From positions 18,584,018 to 18,648,017 of the forward strand of contig OX375872.1 of assembly GCA_947359465.1 (NCBI GenBank): a stretch of DNA of 64,000 nucleotides, read 5' to 3'. The translations under genes were made by a program, and so were the position numbers. The notes under the pieces were generated by a model that was not told where the DNA came from, did not search any database, and saw only the letters and a list, made by a program, of their open reading frames with translations. Origin of the DNA: Metellina segmentata (Eukaryota > Arthropoda > Arachnida > Araneae > Tetragnathidae). Shown here one piece after another: positions 22,346 to 32,411 of the stretch (positions are counted from its first letter, which is position 1; the number at the start of each line of letters is the position of its first letter).

Positions 22346-23284
22346 GACCTCCTTTAAAAAATTGACTTTTCATTTTACTTTTAAGCAACAGAAGGTGATC
22401 TTTTGATTCCAGCTATTATGAGTTTTAGAGTTTTACATATTTAAAAAGGCTTAAAAAAATTCCACGCCAACTTTCACAGATGTCAAAAATTTATAAAGGT
22501 TGAAATTTATTTACATAAACTACTTTTATAAGTTACTTTTTATAATATTTTTGGTAGACTTGTTGAACAGTTTTCTAAATAAATTATTTGCTATTGTTTC
22601 TAAAGTAAGTTATTTGCCTTCCAAATGTTTAACTGCTTTTTTCTCAAAATGTGATATTTTCACACTTGGGTAAATATTTCTCAAATTGTACTCACTTTAC
22701 AAGCTTAAAATTTTGCATACTATTCCAACTATATCATATTGACACAGTTAATCTCACATTTTAATGAAAAAGTAAATATAAAAAATTTTTGACCCTTTTT
22801 AAAGGTGAATAAGACATATTTTAATGGTCGCGCAAAATAAACTCGCTTTAAATTACAAAATAAATTTTTAATTAATTTAATTTGAGGTTACTAGTATCAT
22901 TTAAAGTATTTATGAACTCTGTACAAAATCTTAGAATTCTATGTGCAGTACTTTTTTGCAAAAGTGTACCTATTATTATCAAATTTTGTGGTTTTTGAAA
23001 TATAGAGCTAAAACATAAATGATAATACATAAAAATATAATTTTTATTGGTCGTATATATCACTAAATACTTAATAAGTATAATATTAAAAAATTAAACA
23101 CGTATCTTAAAAAATTTTAATATTACCTCAGTTTACGTATGTCAATTTCTGTCATTTTTCCAATTTCTGTAATGAGTTCTATTTCACAACCTGGTTTACT
23201 ATCAGTAGGATTTAACTATGAAGCAAAAACAGATAGCAAAGCTAAAGTAAGAAAAATGCTTTTTAATTTTTTGCTGGTAATGTT
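22346..23284. other. Very AT-rich interval without recognised features
   Basis: No open frame with a recognisable motif, no transposon ends and no tandem structure were found by eye. Confidence 0.4.
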
Positions 23285-23405
23285 AATCGTCACACTCGAT
23301 CAACACCGGGGGCTATTGGCAACGGTCAGGGATCAATCCCTAAGAGAAAGATGTGAAGAAAATGCCACACGTAAATTTAAACCACGACAAGGTTACACCT
23401 GCACC
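23285..23405 (-). mobile_element. SINE S1 fragment, antisense
   Basis: 'gtcacactcgatcaacaccg' followed by 'ggggctattggcaacggtca' and 'gggatcaatccctaagag' is the inverse of the S1 3' region. 'aaaccacgacaaggttacac' matches the body. Part of the 89-residue frame at 23139-23408 is read from this SINE, so that frame is not a gene. Confidence 0.7.
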
Positions 23406-24910
23406 TGATCATTCAACTTATTGGGAAGATTTATTTGGTTTCATTGTCAATAACATGACAAATGCCTATAAAAGGATAAGAAAGGAGTGGTCCTGAGTTC
23501 ATAGTAATCTAATAAAGTGGTCTTCAGGACAAATGTCGTTTGATTTATCAACGAAGTATGCTTTTGAAGTGAAGAATCGACCACTCTCTGTGCTGGTACG
23601 GCGCTTAATAATATTCGGATTGAACTTTTGCTATTTTTAGTGAAAGACTTCAATAAATCTACATTTAAAGGAGCACTTGAATCACATAATTGCTATCAAT
23701 GTTTAAACACAGACGTTATAAAAATTAAATCTGAAAAGGTAGGTAAGTATTGTAATTAAGGGAGACATGTAAGGAAAAGCCCAAAATTCGTATTATTGAT
23801 TTTACCAAACCAATTTTTTAGTGATAACTAAGCACATATTTTAAAGCCATAATCAATAAAAAAAAAGTTTTTATTTGAAATTATATTTTATATTACGATT
23901 TTAATATGTTTTTTAAACCGTAATATAAATTTTTTTATAAATCCTACTCCTCTATCAATTTTCAATATTTTTGTATGAAACACATTTTTACAATATCGGT
24001 ACAATAAATACAAAAGACCTAGAGAGATATTTTCTAAATTTTATTTACGAGTTTTCATAAAAAAAAATATTTTACTCATTATACGTTAAATTTCTATACA
24101 AATTTCCAATTTGTTTTATTAATTTTTCTGAACTATTTATACAAAAACTCTCCCTGTGTCTGTTAAACAGTTATTCAAGACCTAAAAAATGTATACAGTT
24201 TAAATCTAAAGGCATATATCAAAAAGTCTTAGCACCAAAAAACTGATTTTGAGATAATCGCATTTTAACTAAAAAATACAACTGAAGTTAACGAAAACAA
24301 CTTACTTTTTGCAAGTACTATTTTTTAGTAATTTCTAATACATTAAGACTCTTATCAAAACAAGAGTTTTTACCGTAAACTCGTATATATTTTTTTAATA
24401 CTATCTTATCAAGTACTATCTTAAGATAAACCACCACTGTATAAACCACACCTTCTTTTTCTACAGCTATTTTTTCTGTAAACGAGCCTTTTTTGTAGTG
24501 ATACCCATGCCACAAAATTTAGAGGTTTTTTTTTCAATGTGTTTCCTTTAATGGTGTCACCACATGTTTTACATGAGGACCTGGATTTTGCCCTTTAGCT
24601 TTCGTCGATTGATAGAAAAACCAGGAGTCTACGCTTTAAGGGTATTTAAAATGTTTGGGATAATCATCGGTAGATACACTATGATATAATGTTGCATAAA
24701 TGGAGGTTTTCGTGGAAACCGAAGCCAATGGTTGGCAGTCGTTTATGTAGTTGGAAGGTCGAATAAAAGTTAAAAGGCAGCTGGTAGCAATTTCCTTCGA
24801 CTCTGAAATTTTGTCCATTTGTTCTTGAATATCTAATGCTTCGTTTTATCCAATAAACCTAAAAACACTGTTTTAAATTTGTTTTTCGAAATTTGGTGTT
24901 TGGGCCTCCC
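23406..24910. other. AT-rich interval without recognised features
   Basis: Poly-A and poly-T runs and low-complexity AT DNA. Small frames (23447-23653, 24318-24515, 24636-24818, all minus) carry no motif I recognise. Confidence 0.4.
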
Positions 24911-25054
24911 TTAACGTCGCATTGGAGTAACACAGCCGGTTATTAGCGACGGTTAAGGATTAAACCCGAAGGATAAGATCTGAGGACAATACCCCGTAAT
25001 TTTGAACCACGGTCATATGACGAGGTCACACCTGAATCCGAGGTCACACCTGAG

Positions 25055-28000
25055 GATTCTCTCCAAGGATCGTAATATAGACATTATAAATACCTACCAC
25101 CCTCCCAATAATTTAGGACTTCCGACGGATATGATTGAAGGTTTTCTTGGAGACAACACACTTGTTCTCGGAGACCTAAATGCAAAACATGCTGAGTGGG
25201 GATCCCCTACCACTAACAATAGAGGGACTGAGCTTGTAAATTTGGCAAATGACAAAGCTTTTCTTTTTCTAAATGATGGATGCCATACCTATCACTCGCA
25301 TAGTTATAATTCGACTGACGCTCTAGATATCTCTATGATCAGTCCCGGCTTGTTTCCTTATTCATCATGGAGAGTTCTAGCCGAGGTGGGAAGTGACCAC
25401 CTTCCAATACTTATAGAAATCGACTTTAAAGTGAACTACCATGGAGATAGTAGGCTCCGCTGGAACTTTCGTAGAGCCGATTGGTCTTTATTTGAAAAAT
25501 TGTCAGAGGAGATGTTCGCTCAGAGCTCTCCATCAGAGGACCTGGAGAGAGAATGGTCTGGCCTTCAGTTCATAATGAAAAAAGTCGCAAAGGCCTCCAT
25601 TCCTCGTGGAAAGTGTAAAGGGAAGAAGCGTTTATTTATTCACGCGAGCGACCCCGTCCAATCGCTCATCCAAAGGAGATCGGAACTTCATGGGGAGGTA
25701 GCTCTGAGTTCTCGTATGGACAAAAAGATTGAACTAAACAAATTAAATGCTGAAATCAAAAGACGCTATGTTGAGATAAAGCGTACTAACTGGCAGGACA
25801 CATGTAGAAACTTAGACCACAGAACCCCAGATTCAAGGCTGTGGAAATTGACAAAATGTCTTGATAAAATGCCGGTCAATAATGAAGATACCAACACTAT
25901 CGTTGGGGATGACGGTTCAACTGCTGTAAACGACCAAGAGGCAGCCGAGACTTTGGCCAAGCATTATGCTAAGGCGAGCAGAGTGACTTTCAGTAGATCG
26001 GACAAAAGGCTGTCCAGAATTACAAGAAACCTAGTGAAATCCTGCCGAGATTTGAGGACAGAGAACCCTTTATTTGATGATGATTTCACAGCAGATGAAC
26101 TATCTTACGCTCTTCAACACCAAAATCTGACCAAGTCACCAGGTCCGGATGGAATTCATGGTCAATTCCTAAGCCATCTGGGTTTTCTAGGCAAAAGTAG
26201 GCTGCTTCATCTCTTCAATTTGTCTTGGTCAACTGGGAAACTTCCAAGGCAATGGAAATCGGCCATAGTCATCCCCATTCGTAAACCCAACAAGAAAGCC
26301 AGTTCTGTTGACAGTTACCGTCCAATCTCTCTCACCTGTATTATATGTAAAATTATAGAAAGGATAATTTTGAGAAGATTGACACACCACCTTTTGTCAA
26401 ATAACTTGATTCCACCAGAGCAATATGCGTTTAGAAGAGGCCATAGCACAATGGACCAGATTCTGTTCTTCAGTCAAAGTGTTAGAGATGCCCAAAATTG
26501 CAAACCCACAAAACATACTTTGGCGGTTTTTCTAGATCTATCTAAGGCATTTGACAGGGTTTGGAAGTATAAATTACTTAACAAGTGTTACAATGACTTT
26601 AAAATCAAAGGTAGAGCTCTCCCATGGATCTCAAACTTTCTAAATCACAGAAATTTTTGCGTAAACTTTCAAAATAAGCAATCAGGATTTTACAGGTTGT
26701 ATCAGGGAATCCCTCAGGGTTCCGTACTCAGTCCTACCCTGTTTTCCATGTTTATTGCAGGAATTGAAAAAATTGTATCACCATGCCAGATTGGCATCTT
26801 TGCAGATGACATTGTGTTGTGGTCTAGTGGTTCAGACATAGGAAAACTGGAATCTAATCTAAACGGATCCTTAGAAGCTGTCCGTGATTTCTCAAACTCT
26901 CACAGGTTAAACTTCAATCCCTCAAAATCAGTTAGTAGCTTCTTCACCACTAATAGACACCTCTACAATTATTCTCCTGCAGTGTACTTTTCTAATCAGT
27001 TACTGGACTGTGACAAATATCCAATTTACTTGGGTTTTACATTGGATCCTGAGATAAACTGTAGGAAACATATAGAGAAAATAGCAGATAAAGCTAGAAA
27101 GCGTCTACAGATTTTGAAGTATATTTCAGGTAGAGACTGGGGAGCTGATGCTTCCACTCTCAGACTTACTTTTTGTTCCCTCGTGCGTCCCATTCTTGAG
27201 TATGGTTACCAGGTATTTCAAACGGCTTCTGCTTCTAACTTAAAGATCTTGGACAGAGTACAATTGAGTGCAGCAAGAATAATCACTGGGTTAAGGAATA
27301 GCTGCCCCAGTGAAGTGGTCCTATACGAAGCTGACATTTTACCTCTGACTACGAGATATAGGATTGGTTCTTTTAAATATTTTAATAAATTGTCAAGTCT
27401 TGGTGATTTTAACAGGACTGCTGAATTCACTTTGAAGTGGAGGAGTAATCAGCGTTTAAAGAGAGACACCCCGATGGAATTTGTGAGGAAGGAGGGTTTT
27501 ATTGATTTTGAGGTTATTCCTTCGACCACTTTTAACTGCTTGCCTCCGACGGTGTCCCTTGAGAATGTCAGTTTTAATGATGAACTGAAGACTCATGCCA
27601 ATAAACAGACGGATCACCCAGACCTTTTGAAACAGTTGGCCCTGGAGGTTGTCAATAGCATCCCTTCTGATGCATTGGTCATCTATACGGACGGTAGCAA
27701 ACTTGAAGACGGTAGAACCGGGAGTGGTGTTTTCATCAACAGCGCTGAGGACAAGGTCAAATGCAGCATCCGAAACCCTGACCATTGTTCAGTCTTTAGA
27801 TCGGAGATCATAGCAATTGGTGCAGCCCTTAATTATGCACAGTCCACTGATAAAAATTGTATTTGGATTTTGACTGATAGTAGGAGTGCTATACAGTATT
27901 TCAAAAATTGGCCACAAATTTTTGACATCCCAGACCAGGATATTCTGAAGCTTCTCTGCGAGATTGGCCTGAAAACACCAATAAGCCTCCAATGGATTCC

Positions 28001-28468
28001 ATCGCATATCGGGGTGTATGGAAACGAGACAGCCGATGTACTCGCCAAGAATGGCTGTGATCTCCCTATGGACTGTTTGAATCGCCTCACTCCCACTGAG
28101 GTCCACTCCCTGGGAAAACAACGTTTGCTTTCCTTGTGGCGCCGTACGCCATCCCACCATTGGTATGCTGGCAATCACCCTGGACTCTCAATCACATGCT
28201 GTGGCCCTCGGCCTTTTCAATCGGCCATGGCCAGATTTCGAAGTGGCCATCTTAAAAGTATCAAATTTCAGAACGGGGAGAGAATTTTCCCTCCTTGTTC
28301 CTGTTCCCTACCTGCCAGTCCTGATCACCTTCTTCTCTGTCTTGGCGCTTCATATAAGCAGCTGTTGGTTGATCAGGACTTTTTGCAGGTATATGGGGAT
28401 CTGGCACGACGGGGCCTTCTGGACCTGGTGTAGGCTTTCCTACACCAGGGGGATGTGCAACAACAACA
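25055..28468 (+). mobile_element. LINE retrotransposon with RNase H, 5'-truncated, CAA-tailed
   Basis: Flanked by the 9-bp direct repeat ACACCTGAG (25046-25054 and 28469-28477), which is SINE sequence and therefore the target duplication. The 3' end is a short (CAA)n tail at 28458-28470. The 5' end falls inside the endonuclease domain, a typical incomplete reverse transcription. The single long frame is essentially free of stops, so insertion is comparatively recent. EN plus RT plus RNase H in one ORF points to the I/R1/LOA side of the LINE tree; the exact clade needs a phylogeny. Confidence 0.9.
25056..28433 (+). CDS. LINE ORF2-type polyprotein: endonuclease (partial), reverse transcriptase, RNase H
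   Basis: Residue numbers count from 25002, where the frame first opens inside antisense SINE sequence with a TTG, so the native start is missing. Residues ~25-140 are the C-terminal half of an APE-type endonuclease (GDLNAKHAEWG at 57-67, SDHLPILIEI at 131-140). RT follows at roughly 360-650: SPGPDGIHG, SYRPISLTCIICKIIER, LDLSKAFDRVW, GIPQGSVLSPTLFS and the FADD box near 599-602. RNase H is at ~890-1015 with the acidic set YTDGSK, FRSEIIAIGA, LTDSRSAI and the IPSHIGVYGNETAD loop. The C-terminus has a CSCSLPASPDHLLLC cysteine/histidine motif. The protein would copy its own RNA at a nicked target. All RT and RNase H catalytic Asp/Glu residues are present, but without the N-terminal endonuclease half it cannot be autonomous. 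Confidence 0.92.
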   Translation: MLSKDRNIDIINTYHPPNNLGLPTDMIEGFLGDNTLVLGDLNAKHAEWGSPTTNNRGTELVNLANDKAFLFLNDGCHTYHSHSYNSTDALDISMISPGLFPYSSWRVLAEVGSDHLPILIEIDFKVNYHGDSRLRWNFRRADWSLFEKLSEEMFAQSSPSEDLEREWSGLQFIMKKVAKASIPRGKCKGKKRLFIHASDPVQSLIQRRSELHGEVALSSRMDKKIELNKLNAEIKRRYVEIKRTNWQDTCRNLDHRTPDSRLWKLTKCLDKMPVNNEDTNTIVGDDGSTAVNDQEAAETLAKHYAKASRVTFSRSDKRLSRITRNLVKSCRDLRTENPLFDDDFTADELSYALQHQNLTKSPGPDGIHGQFLSHLGFLGKSRLLHLFNLSWSTGKLPRQWKSAIVIPIRKPNKKASSVDSYRPISLTCIICKIIERIILRRLTHHLLSNNLIPPEQYAFRRGHSTMDQILFFSQSVRDAQNCKPTKHTLAVFLDLSKAFDRVWKYKLLNKCYNDFKIKGRALPWISNFLNHRNFCVNFQNKQSGFYRLYQGIPQGSVLSPTLFSMFIAGIEKIVSPCQIGIFADDIVLWSSGSDIGKLESNLNGSLEAVRDFSNSHRLNFNPSKSVSSFFTTNRHLYNYSPAVYFSNQLLDCDKYPIYLGFTLDPEINCRKHIEKIADKARKRLQILKYISGRDWGADASTLRLTFCSLVRPILEYGYQVFQTASASNLKILDRVQLSAARIITGLRNSCPSEVVLYEADILPLTTRYRIGSFKYFNKLSSLGDFNRTAEFTLKWRSNQRLKRDTPMEFVRKEGFIDFEVIPSTTFNCLPPTVSLENVSFNDELKTHANKQTDHPDLLKQLALEVVNSIPSDALVIYTDGSKLEDGRTGSGVFINSAEDKVKCSIRNPDHCSVFRSEIIAIGAALNYAQSTDKNCIWILTDSRSAIQYFKNWPQIFDIPDQDILKLLCEIGLKTPISLQWIPSHIGVYGNETADVLAKNGCDLPMDCLNRLTPTEVHSLGKQRLLSLWRRTPSHHWYAGNHPGLSITCCGPRPFQSAMARFRSGHLKSIKFQNGERIFPPCSCSLPASPDHLLLCLGASYKQLLVDQDFLQVYGDLARRGLLDLV

Positions 28469-28567
28469 ACACCTGAGCTGCAACCCCAATCTCCATACTT
28501 CCACACCATGCCAACGTGAGGATATTTGAGGCCGCAACATTTTTAACGTGCATCAACTTTGTATAGA

Positions 28568-29363
28568 TGTTACCGCTAAAGTGCAGTAATCAGTTATTCT
28601 ACAGATTATCTAGGTAATGTTCAGATAATTGGTAATCCGTTTTAAAGTGCTGAAAATTGTTTCCATTTCTCAAAAATTACCTAGGTAATATGCAAATTAC
28701 CTAGATACTCTGCACATTACCTACCAGGCACTCGTTAAAGTGAAAATAAGAACTCTGCTGGAACAACAGGAACGTACAGTCAACACGTCATACTTTTGAA
28801 TTATTCGATAATCTCGAGATGATTCTTTGGTCTTATAAACTTTAATTCGCTTTATATCTTCAATTATAGAATCATGCTTTCGTTTTGTCATTAAAACACT
28901 ATTATATTTTAAATCTTCGCTAAAGAGGTTTGCTAAGAATCTTTTCTTCAGTTTACTCACCAATTCGGTGCTTGCTTGCATACTAGGAGTTAAATTTATG
29001 TGCTTTAAAAAAAATCACGATACAAATTCACGCGCTAACAGGCAAAAACGAATTTGAAAACAAAATTAATTATGTTACTCACTGTCAGCCGACGCAAATT
29101 ATGAGAAATAAAAACAACCGGCGAAGACAAGACGCTGGCAAAACCAAACTAAAACTAAAAGTGGTGGGTGGGGGTAGGTGCAGGGAAAGGAAATGAGGGA
29201 AACAAACTTTTGAACTTTAACAATACGGAAGCTGTTAATGTGCACATTACCTAGGTTAAATATGGAAAACTCTTCATTCCGCACGTTAACGGAGCAAATC
29301 AGTTAATCTGCAGATCAGCTACGTAATGTGCACATTAACGGCTTTCGAGTTCTAGCGGTAACA
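28568..29363 (-). mobile_element. Ginger-like non-autonomous TIR element
   Basis: Left end TGTTACCGCTAAAG and the inverse of the right end (TGTTACCGCTAGAA) form the TIR, and further inward both sides carry 'attacctaggtaa' and 'cagttaatctgcagat'-like motifs. Flanks TATAGA and TATACA look like one target duplication with a single substitution. It contains one short transposase-like frame. TGT...ACA ends plus the encoded peptide suggest a Ginger/KRBA2-related element. Length is about 796 bp, far below an autonomous copy. Confidence 0.65.
28721..28981 (-). pseudogene. Truncated N-terminal fragment of a Ginger/KRBA2-like transposase
   Basis: 86 residues from an ATG at 28981. The segment LVSKLKKRFLANLF, then KRKHDSIIEDIKRIKVYKT and SSRDYRIIQKYDVLTV resemble, from memory, the N-terminal domain of KRAB-A-domain-containing protein 2-like and Ginger transposases in arthropods, which precedes the integrase core. 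After KYDVLTV the frame runs into the left TIR, and no integrase DDE motif follows. The interior was therefore deleted. No database search was possible, so the family name is tentative. Confidence 0.5.
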
Positions 29364-29459
29364 TATACACAACAATCTTTAGTTAAGCTGAAGACTATAA
29401 TGCGAATTATTTTTTTATACCATATGTATCATTACAAACAACTCCCATATGGCAAATGA

Positions 29460-29690
29460 CCGCAGAGGGAGATATTCAACTAGTTACCACCTTCCCAGCC
29501 TAAGCCATTCGGTGTATAGCCAGGTAATTTTGAACCACAGTCCGATGACGAGGCAACATCTGAGCTGGCACTCTCCAAACTTCCACACAAACCCAACGTG
29601 AGGACTTTCGGCCGCGGCAGATTTAAGTTTCACAAGCCACCTCTACACCATACGCTTACAAACCTCCATGTCCTGACCCGGATTGGATTC
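29460..29690 (-). mobile_element. SINE S2-type copy, antisense
   Basis: Contains the shared SINE body in antisense ('taattttgaaccacagtccg', 'tgagctggcactctccaaac', 'caacgtgagga'), then 'catgtcctgacccggattgg' plus 'attcgaaccaaggcccttc', the inverse of a tRNA-like B-box region (GGTTCGAATCC type). The head is incomplete and is followed by a second, near-identical copy, so the two may be a tandem duplication. Confidence 0.7.
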
Positions 29691-29699
29691 GAACCAAGG

Positions 29700-29997
29700 C
29701 CCTTCACGTAGAGAGAGAAATTCAACTAGTTACCACCGTCTCAGCCTAAGCCATTCGGTGTATCGCAACGTAATTTTGAACCACGGTCAGATGACGAGGC
29801 AACATCTTAGCTGGCACTCTCCAAACTTCCACACCAACCCAACGTGAAGACTTTCGTGCACGACAAATTTAAGGTGCACCAACCGCCTCTACACCATACA
29901 CTTACAAACATCCATGCACCGAACCGGATTTGGACCAGGAACCTTCCGATGAAGAGGCTAACACCTTAACCACTATACCAATTGGTCGGCGGTGGGG
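29700..29997 (-). mobile_element. SINE S2, antisense, with Glu/Asp-tRNA-like head
   Basis: The body matches S1 ('taattttgaaccacggtcag' to 'gcaccaaccgcctctacacc'), but the 5' head differs: the inverse reads 'ccaattggtatagtggttaa' plus 'ggtgttagcctcttcatcgg' and 'aaggttcctggtccaaatcc'. It has an A box (TAGTGGTTAAGGTG) and a degraded B box. Class III-type transcription from the tRNA-like head is the family norm. Confidence 0.75.
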
Positions 29998-30059
29998 AGA
30001 GAAATATAAGCCTCTGACGTTTAAAAATGTAATAGCACTTATCTTCGGACGATTATATT

Positions 30060-30195
30060 CTCCTTTCTTTAGAATATAGTCCATTGGAAAGAGATTGCGT
30101 TGCTCATTTCATTATAATAAACTATTTGAAAAGATTCCAGTAATCATTACATAAGAATAAAATCTTTTGGAAAGATTTTCTATAGGGTCAAGAAG
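30060..30195. repeat. Minisatellite B, short block
   Basis: Units 'agaatatagtccattggaaa', 'gagattgcgttgctcatttc' and 'agaataaaatcttttggaaa' match the dispersed unit described at 8245-8760. Confidence 0.6.
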
Positions 30196-30398
30196 GTTAT
30201 AATTGGTTAGAAGTCATGCAGGGAAGGGTGGAATTATACTTGACCCCCTTATACAGTTACGATTAGATGACTTACGCACTGTGAAGGACTGCAATTTCAT
30301 CTGGAAGGAATATAGTATCGATTATGTACAACGCTACATACCATGACAACCTTTGTGTTCCTTAATTTTCCGCTCATTTAAGGATTTGACGGATATTT

Positions 30399-30695
30399 AG
30401 GACCGTGGTAGACCGGTTGGAAGAAAACAGATTAGCAACCGGAGGTTTGCGAGTTAGAATCAAACCAAAGACCGTCTTGTACAAGGGGGCTGGTGCATTT
30501 GTCGACGCTTCAAATGTCCGCAAGTTGGAGTGGTGGTGGAAGTTTGGAGAATGGGGAGCCATCTCAGGTGTGACCTCGTCATCTGACCATAAAATTACGT
30601 GGGATTGTCTTCGGATCTTTCCGTTTAGGTTCGATGCCGTCGCCAATAGCCCGTTGTGTTACTTCAGTATAACGTAAATTAAGTACCTACCTATT
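30399..30695 (+). mobile_element. SINE S1, near-complete
   Basis: The 5' head 'accgtggtagaccggttgg' has an A box (TRGNNNRGTTGG type) and 'aggtttgcgagttagaatc' a degraded B box. The body ('gaagtttggagaatgggg', 'tcaggtgtgacctcgtcatc', 'ttcgatgccgtcgccaatag', 'cccgttgtgttacttcag') and the TACCTACCTA tail are present. At about 297 bp it is one of the most complete copies and defines the family order used for the others. Confidence 0.85.
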
Positions 30696-31993
30696 TGACG
30701 GATGAAGTAGACTTGTCTGAGACTGTTTCTTTATTTCAACAGATATATACTGTAGCAATCAACTATATTTAACATATAACGATGAAAAGTCAATGCAACG
30801 CAATTCTTAATGTTGCTATTGTAACGATGTATTCAAGCAGAAAGTGATGTTGGATGATAGTCAATTATATAAGCCTTAATCCTAAGTCTGTTTTAGTAAG
30901 TTCAAAGTGTAGTATATTTTTCTGGGAACTCCTTTTGTCAAATATATTAACGTGGAAAGCTCTCAACTGCACGATATATCAGATGGTGAAATAAAAATTT
31001 AACAGTATCTTTATCTATTCTGATAGTTTATCTTCGTGTCTGTTGAAGAGTGCCCTGTGGTGTCCCGTATTTGATTCAGAAACTGGTTCGAAAGTGTCAC
31101 CAGTTCTAGGCGAGAGAACATTTGTTTTTCCTACTGAGATATCATTTCCTTGGAATAAAAGGACAGATTTTTCTCGACTCGGTAGCACTATAGAAAGATA
31201 ATTATATTTTTATGTTTTTAGATTAGAAAATATTTGAAGGATTAAAAAGCAGAGATGGCATATTGGTTCACTTCCATGAACTTGCTAACGTATAAAAATT
31301 CTTACCTTTTCGTTGTTCTGTAATTAATGTTTTACGAATGTGTACTTGGAGAAATGTAATTTTAGACAACATAAAAACAGTGGTACATTCAAAAGGCAAT
31401 TTAGCCCTGTGTTCGTATTATTATATAGGAATAAAGCCGATAGCTATTCTAAGCTTTCTCTTCATAGGTTGATACAAATTGGAAAAGAAAGACTTTCTAG
31501 AAAAAATGTGCGTGGTGGTATATCTTTGCGTCGAAAACCACCTTGTAGTGGCCAGCTTGTGATACAGAAACCTGTTCCTAACTGTCCCCAATTCTAGGCA
31601 AGGCATAACTTGGTTTCTTGCATCTTCTTGGCTACTTGAATCTTCATTCCGCTAGGAATAACAGGACAGATTTGTCTCGACGTAGTATAACAACATTAGC
31701 AGAACTTAAAAGATTTCAATGAGCGAGGGTTCCCTAACCCCCATTTCCAAAATTGACCATGCAGAACCTTGAACAACGCCACCATTTGAACGGGCTTGCT
31801 GGTAAGAAATTGCGAACTACAGTTTCACTTTCACCTCTTAAACCGTTCCGATTAGTTACTTATAGTTTCAGTTCCGCATTTGTATATAACGGTTACTTCT
31901 TTGTATTCCTAGTAGTATGCTTTGTGTTCTCTAACGGTGTAGCATGTATGTGCTGTGATGTTCGTAAAATAAAAACCTTTTGATTACGTAAGC
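30696..31993. other. Non-coding interval
   Basis: No recognised genes. Two similar segments, 'cctgtggtgtcccgtatttg' near 31049 and 'ccttgtagtggccagcttgt' near 31541, each followed by 'gaaac(t)ggttc', 'ccagttctaggc' and 'aataa.aggacagatttgtctcgac', are diverged copies of one ~490-bp-spaced repeat. Frames at 31340-31597 and 31753-31983 lack motifs. Confidence 0.4.
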
Positions 31994-32040
31994 TTCAACC
32001 AGATATCGGGCGAGATATCTCGTCGAAATCTCGTGGAGGG
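31994..32040. mobile_element. Palindrome-array MITE copy 7, right-end fragment
   Basis: 'ggcgagatatctcgtcgaaa' followed by TCTCGTGGAGGG and TTAA (32041-32044) is the family right terminus with its target site. No left terminus is recognisable upstream. Confidence 0.7.
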
Positions 32041-32411
32041 TTAATACTGTTACGCTAATATTATAAGCGAGCAGAAAGCTCTATATTAGAAAACACAATT
32101 TCACATTTTTCAACTCTATGTATTTTAAATTTGTTTTTAGTCACTGTACGTAGTAGTAGTTATTGTAAGTAAGTTTTGTTCGCTAGTATGTCAATAATTC
32201 ATTTTAGTAAACATACTTGTGAGCAATGCTTTCAGTTTCTGCTTACGAAATGCCACTGAACGCAATTTTTGATATTGTAATATTTCAAGCTGAAAAAGTG
32301 CTATTGGATGGCGGTCAAATTTTTTCTCGATGGAAATGAGATGTTAACGCATGCACAATTCCTCATCATGTTTATGAACTTTTTGAGACAGACAGCAATA
32401 TTATTGACATA

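Larger units (their letters stand above)
24911..29410 (-). mobile_element. SINE S1, antisense, split by two later insertions
   Basis: The SINE is in three pieces: 24911-25054 ('ttaacgtcgcattggagtaa' through 'gaggtcacacctgag'), about 28469-28567 ('acacctgagctgcaacc', 'acttccacaccatgcc', 'gtgcatcaactttgtatag') and 29364-29410 ('tatacacaacaatctttag'). Joined, they follow the order of intact copies such as 43271-43545. Piece one has a 15-bp direct duplication ('cgaggtcacacctga' at 25021 and 25039). The first gap holds a LINE, the second a Ginger-like element. Confidence 0.85.

Noticed and set aside
23139..23408. 89-residue ORF with hydrophobic stretch
   Set aside because: Its C-terminal half is antisense SINE sequence, and there is no supporting motif.
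27456..28178. Minus-strand ORFs of 109-129 residues
   Set aside because: Shadows of the LINE RNase H region on the other strand.
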